Shown in pieces: positions 1 through 6,288 of a stretch of DNA of 10,121 bases. The stretch spans positions 1 to 10,121 of the forward strand of contig CAXBCF010000042.1 of assembly GCA_963973975.1 (NCBI GenBank), read 5' to 3'. The position numbers were made by a program, and so were the translations under genes. Under the pieces are notes generated by a model. That model saw only the letters and a program-made list of their open reading frames with translations, searched no databases and was not told the DNA's origin. The stretch comes from UBA1494_A sp963973975 (GTDB lineage Bacteria > Bacteroidota > Bacteroidia > Flavobacteriales_E > Vicingaceae). Position 1 is the stretch's first letter. Each line of letters opens with the position of its first letter.

Positions 1-53
1 CCGCGACCCTCAGCTTGGAAGGCTGATGCTCTAGCCAGCTGAGCTACTCCCGC
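1..53 (-). tRNA. tRNA-Gly(TCC), 3' end outside the window
   Basis: The reverse complement starts with acceptor strand GCGGGAG, then a D-arm with AGCTCAGCTGG, then an anticodon arm with stem TCAGC/GCTGA around loop CTTCCAA. This gives anticodon TCC, which reads glycine GGA/GGN codons. The sequence stops in the variable/T-arm region because the window ends, so the T-loop and the acceptor 3' strand are not visible. It is the third tRNA of a minus-strand Thr-Tyr-Gly cluster. In Bacteroidota this cluster usually continues into a second tRNA-Thr and tuf, which I infer to lie just outside the window. Confidence 0.93.
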
Positions 54-72
54 TTTTGACTATCAGTTTGCG

Positions 73-154
73 TGGGGAGAGCAGGATTCGAACCTACGAA
101 GGCGAAGCCAACAGATTTACAGTCTGTCCTCGTTGACCGCTTGAGTATCCCCCC
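73..154 (-). tRNA. tRNA-Tyr(GTA)
   Basis: The 82-nt reverse complement folds as a class II tRNA with a long variable arm. The acceptor stem GGGGGGA pairs with TCTCCCC (one G-T wobble). The anticodon stem ACAGA/TCTGT encloses loop CTGTAAA with anticodon GTA. The T-loop reads GGTTCGAATCC. The long variable arm (GGCTTCGCC region) is typical of bacterial tRNA-Tyr. No CCA is encoded after the discriminator A. It lies 19 bp from tRNA-Gly and 30 bp from tRNA-Thr and is probably cotranscribed with both. Confidence 0.96.
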
Positions 155-184
155 AAAACATTCCATTTCTAAAAAAGAACGACG

Positions 185-258
185 AGCCGATGGAGGGATT
201 CGAACCCCCGACATGCTGATTACAAATCAGCTGCTCTGGCCAACTGAGCTACATCGGC
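185..258 (-). tRNA. tRNA-Thr(TGT)
   Basis: The 74-nt reverse complement has a 7-bp acceptor stem GCCGATG/CATCGGC. The D-arm contains AGCTCAGTTGG and the T-arm GGGGGTTCGAATCCCTC. The anticodon loop TTGTAAT gives TGT, which reads ACA and related threonine codons. The CCA end is not encoded; the discriminator position is T. It is the first gene of the minus-strand tRNA cluster, with a promoter-like element just upstream at 308-336. Confidence 0.96.
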
Positions 259-307
259 AAATTTGCTCCCCAAATCAAAGACTAAACATAGCCCCGAAAA
301 AGGTCTG

Positions 308-336
308 CAAATTTATAAAAGATTCTTATACTACAG
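308..336 (-). promoter_or_regulatory. candidate promoter of the tRNA-Thr/Tyr/Gly cluster
   Basis: On the minus strand TAAATTTG (308-315) fits the Bacteroidota -7 consensus TAnnTTTG exactly. A weak CTG lies 18 nt upstream (334-336) where TTG is expected. Transcription would start near position 302, about 45 nt before tRNA-Thr. It lies in the 147-bp gap between hpf and the tRNAs, which fits an independent stable-RNA promoter, although hpf readthrough is also possible. The -33 half is imperfect. Confidence 0.45.
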
Positions 337-405
337 AATAATTTATGGGATTTTTTTTAAAGCCTCTAAAATAGTTTGTTAAACTTTCATCTTTTCAAGG
401 ATTCA

Positions 406-711
406 CTAGACTCCACGAACCTTTTCTTTGCGTTTTTTTGCTTGTCTACGCAAGGCTTCGACTACCTCATCTGAAGCAGCCTCAAAATTTTTGGCTGTTT
501 TTTTGGCAAATAAGTCATTGCCGGGAATGTATAATCGGATCTCTGCCGTTTTATTTTCTACTTCGTGATTGTTGTCAACTTTCAAATAAACATCTGCTTC
601 AATTATCTGGTCAAAAAACTGGGTCAGTTTGTTGATTCTTGCTTGGATAAAGTCAACCAATTTTATGTCTGCATCAAAGTTTACAGATCTTACGTTCAAT
701 TTTACATTCAT
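406..711 (-). CDS. hpf: Short ribosome hibernation promoting factor (HPF/RaiA family)
   Basis: This encodes a 101-residue protein of the sigma-54 modulation/S30EA family, which binds the 30S decoding region and helps inactivate ribosomes under starvation. The start MNVKLNVRSVNF, the middle VYLKVDNNHEVENKTAEIRLYI, and the basic end EALRRQAKKRKEKVRG match the beta-alpha-beta-beta-beta-alpha fold of the family. There is no C-terminal dimerisation domain, so this is the short form. I chose the ATG at 709-711; a TTG nine bases upstream would add only MNQ. Eleven bases separate the xerC stop from this ATG, so translation of the two genes may be coupled. Its place beside the tRNA/tuf cluster fits a role in translation control. 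The stop codon is TAG. Confidence 0.9.
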   Translation of the reverse strand: MNVKLNVRSVNFDADIKLVDFIQARINKLTQFFDQIIEADVYLKVDNNHEVENKTAEIRLYIPGNDLFAKKTAKNFEAASDEVVEALRRQAKKRKEKVRGV

Positions 712-722
712 CTGATTCAATT

Positions 723-1595
723 TTATGCCCTTGGGTGGGCTTGTTTATATATATTTTTCAATTTCTCTATAGAATTATGCGTGTACACCTGCGTAGCTGC
801 CAAATTTGTATGCCCCAGCAACTCCTTAATAGTATTGAGGTCTGCCCCATTGTTCAACATGTGTGTGGCGAAAGTGTGCCTCAATATATGAGGACTCTTT
901 TTCTTTGCAGTTGTAACCTGACTAAGGTAGTAATTAACCTTTCGATAAACAAATTTTGGATACAACTTTTCACCTTTATCTGTAACCAATAAAAATGGGG
1001 AAGAAAAAAGCTCAGCTTTGAGGTCAATATATGCTTTCACTTTTTGAAGAAGGCCTTTGTGCATTGGTATAATTCGCTCCTTATTGCGCTTACCCAGCAC
1101 TTTTAAAGTAGGTTGATACAAATCTAAGTCCTTCTCTTCAATTCCGATTAACTCGCTTAAACGAATGCCACAAGCATACAGTATTTCAATAATCAGCTCA
1201 TCTCTTTTACCTTCAAAATCATCTGCAAAATCTTGACGATCAAAAAGGGATTCCATTTCAGTGTTTTTAACAAAAGCAGGTAGTGGTTTTTTGTTTTTTG
1301 GGGCAATAATTTTCTGCATGGGTGAAACTTTTAATTGCTCCCTTTTCAGTTGAAAATTATAAAATGTTTTTAAAGAAGAAATTTTTCGGTTTACCGATTT
1401 GGTTGTCATTCCCTCGTCCATCATTTCTACCATCCACGATCGAATCATGATTGAATTAGCTTCTAATAATTTTGTTTCGTAACGCTCTAGTAAATAAACC
1501 TCAAATTGCAATAAATCTGTGCGATAAGCAAGCAGGGTATGTTGAGAATATCTTTTCTCCTTTTCAAGCCAATTAATAAATTCTTCGATTAGCAT
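723..1595 (-). CDS. xerC: Tyrosine recombinase, XerC type
   Basis: This 290-residue protein is close to the usual Xer length (about 300). It cuts and rejoins DNA at a dif-type site to resolve chromosome dimers, acting near the division septum. The N-terminal SAM-like core-binding domain covers about residues 1-90. The catalytic domain carries the full set: R145 (ACGIRLSEL), K169 (LGKRNKER), H236 and R239 (SPHILRHTFATH), H262 (LLGHTNL) and nucleophile Y271 (VYTH). The start ATG is preceded by AAAGGGG with a 6-nt spacer, an unusually good ribosome-binding site for this AT-rich genome. It lies 11 bp upstream of hpf. All catalytic residues are intact and no integrase-type cargo is nearby, so I read it as the housekeeping enzyme. 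XerC versus XerD is not certain from sequence alone. Confidence 0.87.
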   Translation of the reverse strand: MLIEEFINWLEKEKRYSQHTLLAYRTDLLQFEVYLLERYETKLLEANSIMIRSWMVEMMDEGMTTKSVNRKISSLKTFYNFQLKREQLKVSPMQKIIAPKNKKPLPAFVKNTEMESLFDRQDFADDFEGKRDELIIEILYACGIRLSELIGIEEKDLDLYQPTLKVLGKRNKERIIPMHKGLLQKVKAYIDLKAELFSSPFLLVTDKGEKLYPKFVYRKVNYYLSQVTTAKKKSPHILRHTFATHMLNNGADLNTIKELLGHTNLAATQVYTHNSIEKLKNIYKQAHPRA

Positions 1596-1776
1596 AAGAA
1601 ACCCCTTTAAAACAATTGCAAGTTAAGTAGGAGTTTTCGATTTTACGTGTTAATTTTTTGAAAAGATGTTGAATTAAAATTTAAAAAATTATGTTAGAAC
1701 TTTTGCTTTATCTTTCATGGTGTTTAATAGGATAATTCAATCACTATTAGGACTCAAAAAATGTCTTAATTATAAA

Positions 1777-1805
1777 TTGCGAAAGGTGTTTTTGTTGTAG
1801 ATTTT
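1777..1805 (+). promoter_or_regulatory. weak candidate promoter for the 1893 gene
   Basis: TTG at 1777-1779 is separated by 18 nt from TAGATTTT at 1798-1805. This matches seven of eight positions of the Bacteroidota -7 consensus TAnnTTTG (final G replaced by T). A start site near 1811 would give a leader of about 80 nt containing the 21-codon ORF at 1817. In such AT-rich sequence, matches of this quality occur by chance. Confidence 0.3.
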
Positions 1806-1816
1806 AAAAATAATTT

Positions 1817-1882
1817 ATGAAGTCAAAATTTACATATTGGATGTTTGCTTTAAGTATTTTTAGAATCAGAATACAACTCTAA
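1817..1882 (+). CDS. possible 21-residue leader peptide or gene remnant
   Basis: The ORF encodes MKSKFTYWMFALSIFRIRIQ plus a final leucine and ends in TAA. The first 15 residues, basic then hydrophobic, look like the start of a membrane or secreted protein, and the next gene begins 10 bp after its stop. It could be an upstream peptide, the broken 5' end of an older gene, or chance. No clear ribosome-binding site is visible, and there is no evidence that it is translated. Confidence 0.2.
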   Translation: MKSKFTYWMFALSIFRIRIQL

Positions 1883-1892
1883 ATTATCTGAA

Positions 1893-2480
1893 ATGAAGAA
1901 AGTACTATTTACATTTTTCTCAATCTTTTTAACATATCAATCTATTGAGCTAGTAAAGTTCATATACAATTCTAATACGGCTGAATTTAATTGGGTAGTC
2001 AAACTTTTACTTTCTTTTTTCTTGAATTTATTTGTAACAGGAATCTTCGCTTTTTTAGGATTTGTATTTAAAACGAATAAAATAATGCCAGATGCCTATT
2101 ATAAAATTAAAAATCCAAAAGTATTGACAAAACTTTACAACACATTAGGTGTAAAGCACTTTAAGGTTATTCTTTTAGTAGCTTTTTGGGGGAAAGAAAA
2201 AAATAAAAAACGATATTTCAGTGGCACAAAATCAGGTGTCGAAAATTTTGACACTCAAACAAGACAATCCGAATTTGGCCATTTTGCAGCTTTTATCGCA
2301 ATTTTTCTTATTTCATTCATTTTAATAATTAAAGAAGACTTTGCCTTGTTTATACTGATTAATACAATCAATACAATAGCAAATTTTTATCCAATCATTT
2401 TACAAAGAATTCATAGAATGAAAATAGAAAGAGTCATCAAAATAATGAAACCTCAAAATAGTACTATTCAAGAAATATAA
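1893..2480 (+). CDS. Predicted integral membrane protein, possibly CrtO-like acyltransferase family
   Basis: This 195-residue protein has predicted membrane segments at about 3-23, 33-60, 131-147 and 149-169. A basic, probably cytosolic region lies at 61-128. The pattern includes LGVKHFK (85-91), a K/R-rich stretch (101-113), SEFGHF with E127 and H130 next to a membrane helix, and NFYPIILQRIHRMKI near the end. It reminds me of the glycosyl-4,4'-diaponeurosporenoate acyltransferase (CrtO) family, where an E..H pair and an N-x-x-P/QR-x-x-R ending recur. That link is from memory and tentative, and no carotenoid genes are nearby. The gene is the only plus-strand gene in the left 5 kb and interrupts the rpsU-xerC order, which suggests later insertion. 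Its base composition is very AT-rich. I claim a membrane protein with confidence but not the enzyme activity. Confidence 0.7.
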   Translation: MKKVLFTFFSIFLTYQSIELVKFIYNSNTAEFNWVVKLLLSFFLNLFVTGIFAFLGFVFKTNKIMPDAYYKIKNPKVLTKLYNTLGVKHFKVILLVAFWGKEKNKKRYFSGTKSGVENFDTQTRQSEFGHFAAFIAIFLISFILIIKEDFALFILINTINTIANFYPIILQRIHRMKIERVIKIMKPQNSTIQEI

Positions 2481-2545
2481 GGTTGTTGCTAACTAATAAT
2501 CTCAAGAGATAGCATTACTCTTTAGGTACATACAAAATAAACGCA

Positions 2546-2591
2546 CAAAAAAACCATCTTAAAATTTCATTCGTGAAATTTTAAGATGGTT
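2546..2591 (-). terminator. Strong intrinsic terminator of rpsU
   Basis: AACCATCTTAAAATTTCA (2552-2569) and its exact reverse complement (2574-2591) form a perfect 18-bp stem. The loop is only four bases, TTCG on the plus strand and CGAA on the minus strand. On the minus strand the stem runs into seven T residues followed by GTG (complement of 2545-2553), as expected for the end of the rpsU transcript, 27 bp after its stop codon. On the plus strand no T-tract follows, so stopping of the 1893 gene transcript is less certain. Confidence 0.85.
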
Positions 2592-2618
2592 AAATATCTA
2601 TGTGTAAAAAGAGGCTAT

Positions 2619-2813
2619 TTAAGCTTCTTCTTCTCGTTGCATTTTCTCGATGTAGATCGCTTTTTTGATCTCTTCTCTTCGCTCAATAGATGGCTTAGTG
2701 AAGTGCTGTCTAGCTCTTAGCTCTTTTACAGTTCCAGTTCTTTCAAACTTTTTCTTGAACTTCTTAAGCGCTCTCTCGATGTTTTCTCCTTCTTTTACAG
2801 GTACTATTAACAT
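2619..2813 (-). CDS. rpsU: 30S ribosomal protein S21 (bS21)
   Basis: This 64-residue basic protein begins MLIVPVKEGENIERALKKFKKKFERTG and contains LRARQHFTKPSIERREEIKKAIY, which is the bS21 pattern. bS21 is a late-assembling subunit near the 16S 3' end and takes part in mRNA selection; in Bacteroidota it has been linked to the weak use of Shine-Dalgarno sequences. Length is normal for the phylum and the start ATG is unambiguous. It has its own promoter in the 55-bp gap behind the acyl-CoA dehydrogenase and its own terminator, so it appears to be monocistronic. Confidence 0.96.
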   Translation of the reverse strand: MLIVPVKEGENIERALKKFKKKFERTGTVKELRARQHFTKPSIERREEIKKAIYIEKMQREEEA

Positions 2814-2836
2814 GTGTGCATTTTTAAATTGGACGA

Positions 2837-2866
2837 CAAAAGTACAAATTTTATTTATTCCAACAA
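2837..2866 (-). promoter_or_regulatory. candidate rpsU promoter
   Basis: On the minus strand TACTTTTG (2837-2844) is an exact match to TAnnTTTG. TTG (2864-2866) lies 19 nt upstream, the expected spacing for the Bacteroidota primary sigma factor. Transcription would start near 2830 and give a leader of about 17 nt. It falls in the short space between the acyl-CoA dehydrogenase stop and rpsU, explaining how this ribosomal gene escapes dependence on the upstream metabolic genes. Confidence 0.65.
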
Positions 2867-2868
2867 CT

Positions 2869-4008
2869 TTATTTCAACACTTCTCTTGAAATTACTAATT
2901 TCTGAATTTCAGAAGTTCCTTCCCCAATGGTACAGAGTTTTGAATCACGGTAAAACTTCTCAACTGGAAAATCTTTGGTATAACCATAGCCTCCAAAAAT
3001 TTGAACAGCATCTGTAGCCACCCTAACACATACTTCAGACGCTAAGTACTTTGCAATTGCAGATTCTTTCGTCATTTTCTGACCTTTATTTTTCATATCA
3101 GCAGCTTGATGAGTCAACAATTCTGCCGCCTCAATTTCTGTTGCCATGTCAGCTAATTTAAATGCAATCGCTTGAAAGTTTGAAATTGGTTCTCCGAATT
3201 GCTCCCGCTCTTTAGAGTATTTAACAGATGCTTCAAAAGCTCCTTTTGCAATCCCTAAAGATAAAGCTGCAATTGAAATTCTTCCTCCATCCAACACCTT
3301 CATCGCTTGCTGAAATCCTTCACCTTCATTTCCTAAAACAGCATCTTGAGAAACTCTGCAATTATCAAAAATAACCTCCGCTGTTTCAGATGCGCGCATA
3401 CCCAATTTGTTTTCTTTCTTTCCAGCTTTCAAGCCTGGGTTTCCTCGCTCAACTAAAAAAGCTGTCATTCCTTTAGAGTCTAACAACTCTCCTGTTCTCG
3501 CAATTACCACCATCACATCAGATGAAATTCCGTGAGTAATCCAACATTTTGTGCCATTGATGACCCACTCATCACCGTCTTTTTTGGCAGTGCATTTCAT
3601 GCGCATAGCATCAGAGCCTGTATTCGGTTCTGTTAACCCCCACGCACCAATGTGTTCTGCAGTCGCTAGTTTTGGTAGGTATTTCTTTTTTTGTTCTTCG
3701 TTTCCAAAAGTTAATATATGTCCACTGCAAAGTGAGTTATGAGCTGCCATTGAAAGTCCGATAGAACCACATACTTTCGCCAATTCTGAAATGGCCGTAA
3801 TGTATTCATGGTATCCAAAACCAGATCCACCGTATTCTGTTGGCACCAAAACGCCCATTAATCCTAATTCACCCAATTCTTTAAAAACATGAACAGGAAA
3901 TTCTTGAGATTCATCCCATTCCATTAAGCGAGGTTTAATATTTTTTGCCGCATAATCTCTTACCATGTCGGCAATCATTTGTTGATTTTCTGTATAGCTA
4001 AAATCCAT
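2869..4008 (-). CDS. Acyl-CoA dehydrogenase (short/branched-chain type)
   Basis: This 379-residue flavoprotein has the usual family length. It would oxidise an acyl-CoA to the trans-2-enoyl-CoA using FAD and pass electrons to ETF in the cytoplasm. The N-terminal helical domain (about 1-120) is followed by the beta domain with LTEPNTGSDA (125-134) and WITHG (156-160). The C-terminal helical domain has GGRI (241-244), REQFGEPI (268-275) and QIFGGYGYTKDFPVEKFYRD (336-355). E364 in IGEGTSEIQ is the expected catalytic base. The end REVLK matches short-chain and branched-chain members. Exact substrate cannot be set from sequence; butyryl-, 2-methylbutyryl- or isovaleryl-CoA are all possible. Only 3 bp separate it from apt, so the two are almost certainly cotranscribed. 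Confidence 0.93.
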   Translation of the reverse strand: MDFSYTENQQMIADMVRDYAAKNIKPRLMEWDESQEFPVHVFKELGELGLMGVLVPTEYGGSGFGYHEYITAISELAKVCGSIGLSMAAHNSLCSGHILTFGNEEQKKKYLPKLATAEHIGAWGLTEPNTGSDAMRMKCTAKKDGDEWVINGTKCWITHGISSDVMVVIARTGELLDSKGMTAFLVERGNPGLKAGKKENKLGMRASETAEVIFDNCRVSQDAVLGNEGEGFQQAMKVLDGGRISIAALSLGIAKGAFEASVKYSKEREQFGEPISNFQAIAFKLADMATEIEAAELLTHQAADMKNKGQKMTKESAIAKYLASEVCVRVATDAVQIFGGYGYTKDFPVEKFYRDSKLCTIGEGTSEIQKLVISREVLK

Positions 4009-4011
4009 AGT

Positions 4012-4539
4012 TTAATAAGTTACAATACTATTGATACAATTAGAGTAGTGAAAAAGTTTGTCTTTTCCTTGCAAGAATTCCAAAATTACTAAAAATGAGA
4101 AGCCTGCAACTACCCCATTTTCTTTCTTTATGATTTCAGCTGCTGCTGCTGCCGTTCCTCCTGTTGCCAATAAATCATCGTGTACAAGTACTCTCATTCC
4201 ATTTTTTATTACCTCTTGATGCACTTCAATTTCTGCTGTACCATATTCCAGTTCGTAAGCGTGTGAAATAGTTTTATAAGGCAACTTCCCTTTTTTTCGA
4301 GCAGGTATAAATGGAATATTTAATTCTTGAGCCAAAAGCATACCCCAAAAAAAACCTCTACTTTCAATGCCCATAACAGCGTCAATATTTTGACCTGCAA
4401 ATTGCTTAGCCATTTCTATGGTAATTTCTCTACAAAGCTCAGGCTTTTCCAAAATAGGCATGATGTCTTTAAAAACTATACCTTGCTTTGGAAAATTGGG
4501 AATATCACGAATGACGGCTTTTACTTTTTCTTCAATCAT
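4012..4539 (-). CDS. apt: Adenine phosphoribosyltransferase
   Basis: This 175-residue enzyme makes AMP from adenine and PRPP in purine salvage. Diagnostic parts are RDIPNFPKQGIVFKDI (11-26), GIESRGF (57-63), the flexible-loop segment RKKGKLP (81-87) and the PRPP-binding motif VLVHDDLLATGGTA (117-130) with the paired aspartates D121/D122. Length is normal. The start MIEEKVKAVIRDIP is typical and no better start is visible. The gene stops 3 bp before the acyl-CoA dehydrogenase start. Upstream, a terminator hairpin ends only about 17 bp before its ATG, so how apt is transcribed is unclear: mdh readthrough or a promoter hidden in that gap. Confidence 0.95.
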   Translation of the reverse strand: MIEEKVKAVIRDIPNFPKQGIVFKDIMPILEKPELCREITIEMAKQFAGQNIDAVMGIESRGFFWGMLLAQELNIPFIPARKKGKLPYKTISHAYELEYGTAEIEVHQEVIKNGMRVLVHDDLLATGGTAAAAAEIIKKENGVVAGFSFLVILEFLQGKDKLFHYSNCINSIVTY

Positions 4540-4551
4540 TTTAAAAGTGAA

Positions 4552-4585
4552 AATAAAAAGGCTGTTCTAGAATCGAACAGCCTTT
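4552..4585 (-). terminator. Intrinsic terminator downstream of mdh, possibly an attenuator before apt
   Basis: AAAGGCTGTTC (4557-4567) and GAACAGCCTTT (4575-4585) form an 11-bp stem with a 7-base loop. On the minus strand the stem is followed by TTTTTATTTTC, a good U-rich tail. It lies 19 bp after the mdh stop codon (4605) and just before apt, so it should end most mdh transcripts. Confidence 0.85.
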
Positions 4586-4604
4586 ATAAACATATAAATG
4601 AATT

Positions 4605-5540
4605 TTATTTCAAATCCATGTTATCCAAAACATCCATTACAGAACGAACTGCTTTTGCAGATTCATCTAGCAATGCTTTTTCTTCTGTATTTAAATCAAG
4701 TTCTATGATTTTCTCGATTCCTGCTTTACCAAGGACTACAGGTACACCTAAATAGATGTTATCCATTCCGTACTCTCCTTTCAACAATGCACAAACTGGG
4801 AAAATTCTTTTTTGATCTCTAACAATGGCTTCTACCATCTGAGCAGCAGCTGCTCCTGGAGCATACCAAGCTGAAGTTCCCATTAGGTTCACTAATTCAC
4901 CACCACCTTTTTTAGTTCTTTCTACAATTGCATCTAACTTATCGGAGTCAATCAACTCAGTAACAGGAATTCCCGCTACAGTGGTGTATCTTGGCAATGG
5001 AACCATGGTATCGCCATGCCCTCCCATTAATACAGCTTGAATATCTTTTGGAGAAACATTTAAAGCTTCAGCTAAAAATGCACGGTATCTAGCAGTATCT
5101 AAAATACCTGCCATACCAAACACTCTACTTGAATCTACTTTTGCTGCTAAATAGGAACAATAAGTCATAACATCAAGTGGATTTGAAACAATAATAATGA
5201 TTGCTTCTGGAGAATGTTTTATGATGTTTTCAGTTACCATTTTAACAATCCCAGCGTTTGTTGCGATTAAATCATCACGACTCATGCCTGGTTTTCTTGG
5301 AATACCTGAAGTAATTACAACTACATCTGAGTTTGCCGTTTTTGCATAATCATTGGTTGAACCAATTGTTCTGCTATCATACATGTTGATAGGTGCAGTT
5401 TGCCAAATATCTAACGCCTTTCCTTCAGCCAAACCATCTTTGATATCGACCAAAATCACTTCGTTCGCTAACTCTTTGTGAGCAATAACATTTGCGCAGG
5501 TTGCTCCAACATTTCCTGCTCCTACTAAGGTAACTTTCAT
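4605..5540 (-). CDS. mdh: Malate dehydrogenase (LDH-like type, NAD-dependent)
   Basis: This 311-residue cytosolic enzyme interconverts malate and oxaloacetate in the TCA cycle. The Rossmann motif GAGNVG (7-12) and D32 (VDIKDG) indicate NAD binding. The active-site loop IPRKPGMSRDD supplies R82 and R88, and R82 at the specificity position favours malate over lactate. D148 and R151 lie in GILDTARYR, and the proton-relay H175 lies in MGGHGDTMVP. Length and motif order match the group-III Mdh seen in Bacteroidota. The ATG at 5538-5540 is followed directly by the nucleotide-binding strand, so the start is firm. A terminator follows the gene, and the divergent neighbour is an ECF sigma gene. Confidence 0.96.
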   Translation of the reverse strand: MKVTLVGAGNVGATCANVIAHKELANEVILVDIKDGLAEGKALDIWQTAPINMYDSRTIGSTNDYAKTANSDVVVITSGIPRKPGMSRDDLIATNAGIVKMVTENIIKHSPEAIIIIVSNPLDVMTYCSYLAAKVDSSRVFGMAGILDTARYRAFLAEALNVSPKDIQAVLMGGHGDTMVPLPRYTTVAGIPVTELIDSDKLDAIVERTKKGGGELVNLMGTSAWYAPGAAAAQMVEAIVRDQKRIFPVCALLKGEYGMDNIYLGVPVVLGKAGIEKIIELDLNTEEKALLDESAKAVRSVMDVLDNMDLK

Positions 5541-5581
5541 ATGAATTTTATTTAAATTTAAAACTGAATTTTAAGAGTTCG

Positions 5582-5613
5582 CTAAATTACAGAATGACAT
5601 TCGTATTTAACAA
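5582..5613 (-). promoter_or_regulatory. weak candidate mdh promoter
   Basis: On the minus strand TTG (5611-5613) is followed after 21 nt by TAATTTAG (5582-5589). This matches seven of eight positions of TAnnTTTG. The predicted leader is about 35 nt. The spacing is plausible, but the region is AT-rich and chance matches are common. No convincing plus-strand promoter for the ECF sigma gene was found in the same 163-bp gap. Confidence 0.3.
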
Positions 5614-5703
5614 AATAATGCTTCTAAAAGATACTTAAAACAATTCTTTAGAAGTGTAGGCAACCATTTAATAATTTTACGTCTTAGTAATATAAATAGA
5701 TTA

Positions 5704-6273
5704 ATGGATTTTTCTGATCAAAATGAAGTTCGAAGAGTGGTAGAAGGATGTGTCAAGGGAGATCACAATTGCCAGAAACAGTTGTACAAATCCCTTTACA
5801 GTAAGATGATGGGGGTTTGTTACAGGTATACAGATCGACCAGATGATGCAAAAGATTTGTTTCAAGAAGGATTTATTAAGGTGTTTGATAAGATTGGAAA
5901 GTACAATTTTAATGGTTCTTTACAAGGCTGGGTAAGAAGAATAATGGTGAATAATGCGCTAGATCACTATCGCAAAGAGAAAAATAAGTTTGCTTTTAGC
6001 GAAACATCAATCGAAGCTGAATATTTAAAATCAGATGAGGTTGATGAAAGTATCTACGATGATCTTTCATCGAATGAACTACTTGAAATGGTGCAGCAAC
6101 TAAGCCCAAGTTATAGAACCATATTCAACTTATTTGTGATGGAAGATTATACGCATGCTGAAATAGCAGAACTTCTGGAAATTAGTCCAGGAACCAGTAA
6201 ATCTAACTTAGCAAAAGCCAAAAGAAATTTAAAACAAATGGTTATAGAACGATTAAAATTAAAAGGTGTATAA
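5704..6273 (+). CDS. ECF-family RNA polymerase sigma factor
   Basis: This 189-residue sigma-70-family protein contains only regions 2 and 4, as in ECF factors. Region 2 spans about 24-92 with the DDAKDLFQEGFIKVFDKIGK core (-10 recognition and polymerase binding) and GWVRRIMVNNALDHYRK. Region 4 spans about 126-178, with the helix-turn-helix YTHAEIAELLEISPGTSKSN and then LAKAKRNL for -35 contact. An acidic linker joins them (102-125). It is of the type common in Bacteroidota. The next gene begins 15 bp later and looks like its membrane regulator. The promoters it controls cannot be read from this window; PorX/SigP in Porphyromonas gingivalis is a known example of an ECF factor tied to type 9 secretion. 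Confidence 0.95.
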   Translation: MDFSDQNEVRRVVEGCVKGDHNCQKQLYKSLYSKMMGVCYRYTDRPDDAKDLFQEGFIKVFDKIGKYNFNGSLQGWVRRIMVNNALDHYRKEKNKFAFSETSIEAEYLKSDEVDESIYDDLSSNELLEMVQQLSPSYRTIFNLFVMEDYTHAEIAELLEISPGTSKSNLAKAKRNLKQMVIERLKLKGV

Positions 6274-6288
6274 AGATTACAACATAAA

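Larger units (their letters stand above)
1596..1892. other. AT-rich divergent intergenic region between xerC and the 1893 gene
   Basis: This 297-bp stretch separates xerC (minus) from the membrane-protein gene (plus), so it must hold at least one promoter for each direction. I see a weak plus-strand promoter candidate (1777-1805) and a 21-codon ORF (1817-1882), listed separately. The AAAGGGG motif before xerC lies at its left end. I could not find a convincing TAnnTTTG promoter for xerC on the minus strand. Confidence 0.6.

Noticed and set aside
72..341. 89-residue plus-strand ORF with GRAGFEPTKAKPTDLQS and GGIRTPDMLITNQLL
   Set aside because: It is the antisense reading of tRNA-Tyr and tRNA-Thr. 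Its GRAGFEP and GGIRTPD strings are the well-known false translations of T-arm sequences.
373..385. Small hairpin AGTTT-gtt-AAACT downstream of hpf
   Set aside because: A 5-bp AT-only stem without a clear T-tract is too weak to call a terminator.
438..992. Three overlapping plus-strand ORFs of 65-108 residues
   Set aside because: They are antisense shadows of hpf and xerC, with cysteine-rich, non-protein-like composition, while the minus-strand frames have clear family motifs.
723..1595. XerC-like recombinase as an integrase of a mobile element next to tRNA genes
   Set aside because: It is adjacent to tRNA genes, but it has housekeeping Xer length and motifs, sits in a conserved gene order, and no attachment-site repeats or cargo genes are visible.
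2665..3017. Plus-strand ORFs of 74 and 67 residues
   Set aside because: They are antisense to rpsU, the rpsU promoter and the end of the acyl-CoA dehydrogenase; they match no family I recognise.
3551..3742. 63-residue plus-strand ORF
   Set aside because: It lies entirely antisense within the acyl-CoA dehydrogenase, whose frame is intact.
4327..4755. 142-residue plus-strand ORF
   Set aside because: It is antisense to apt, the mdh terminator and the 3' end of mdh. A real gene would have to run through the strong hairpin, and both opposing genes are clear.
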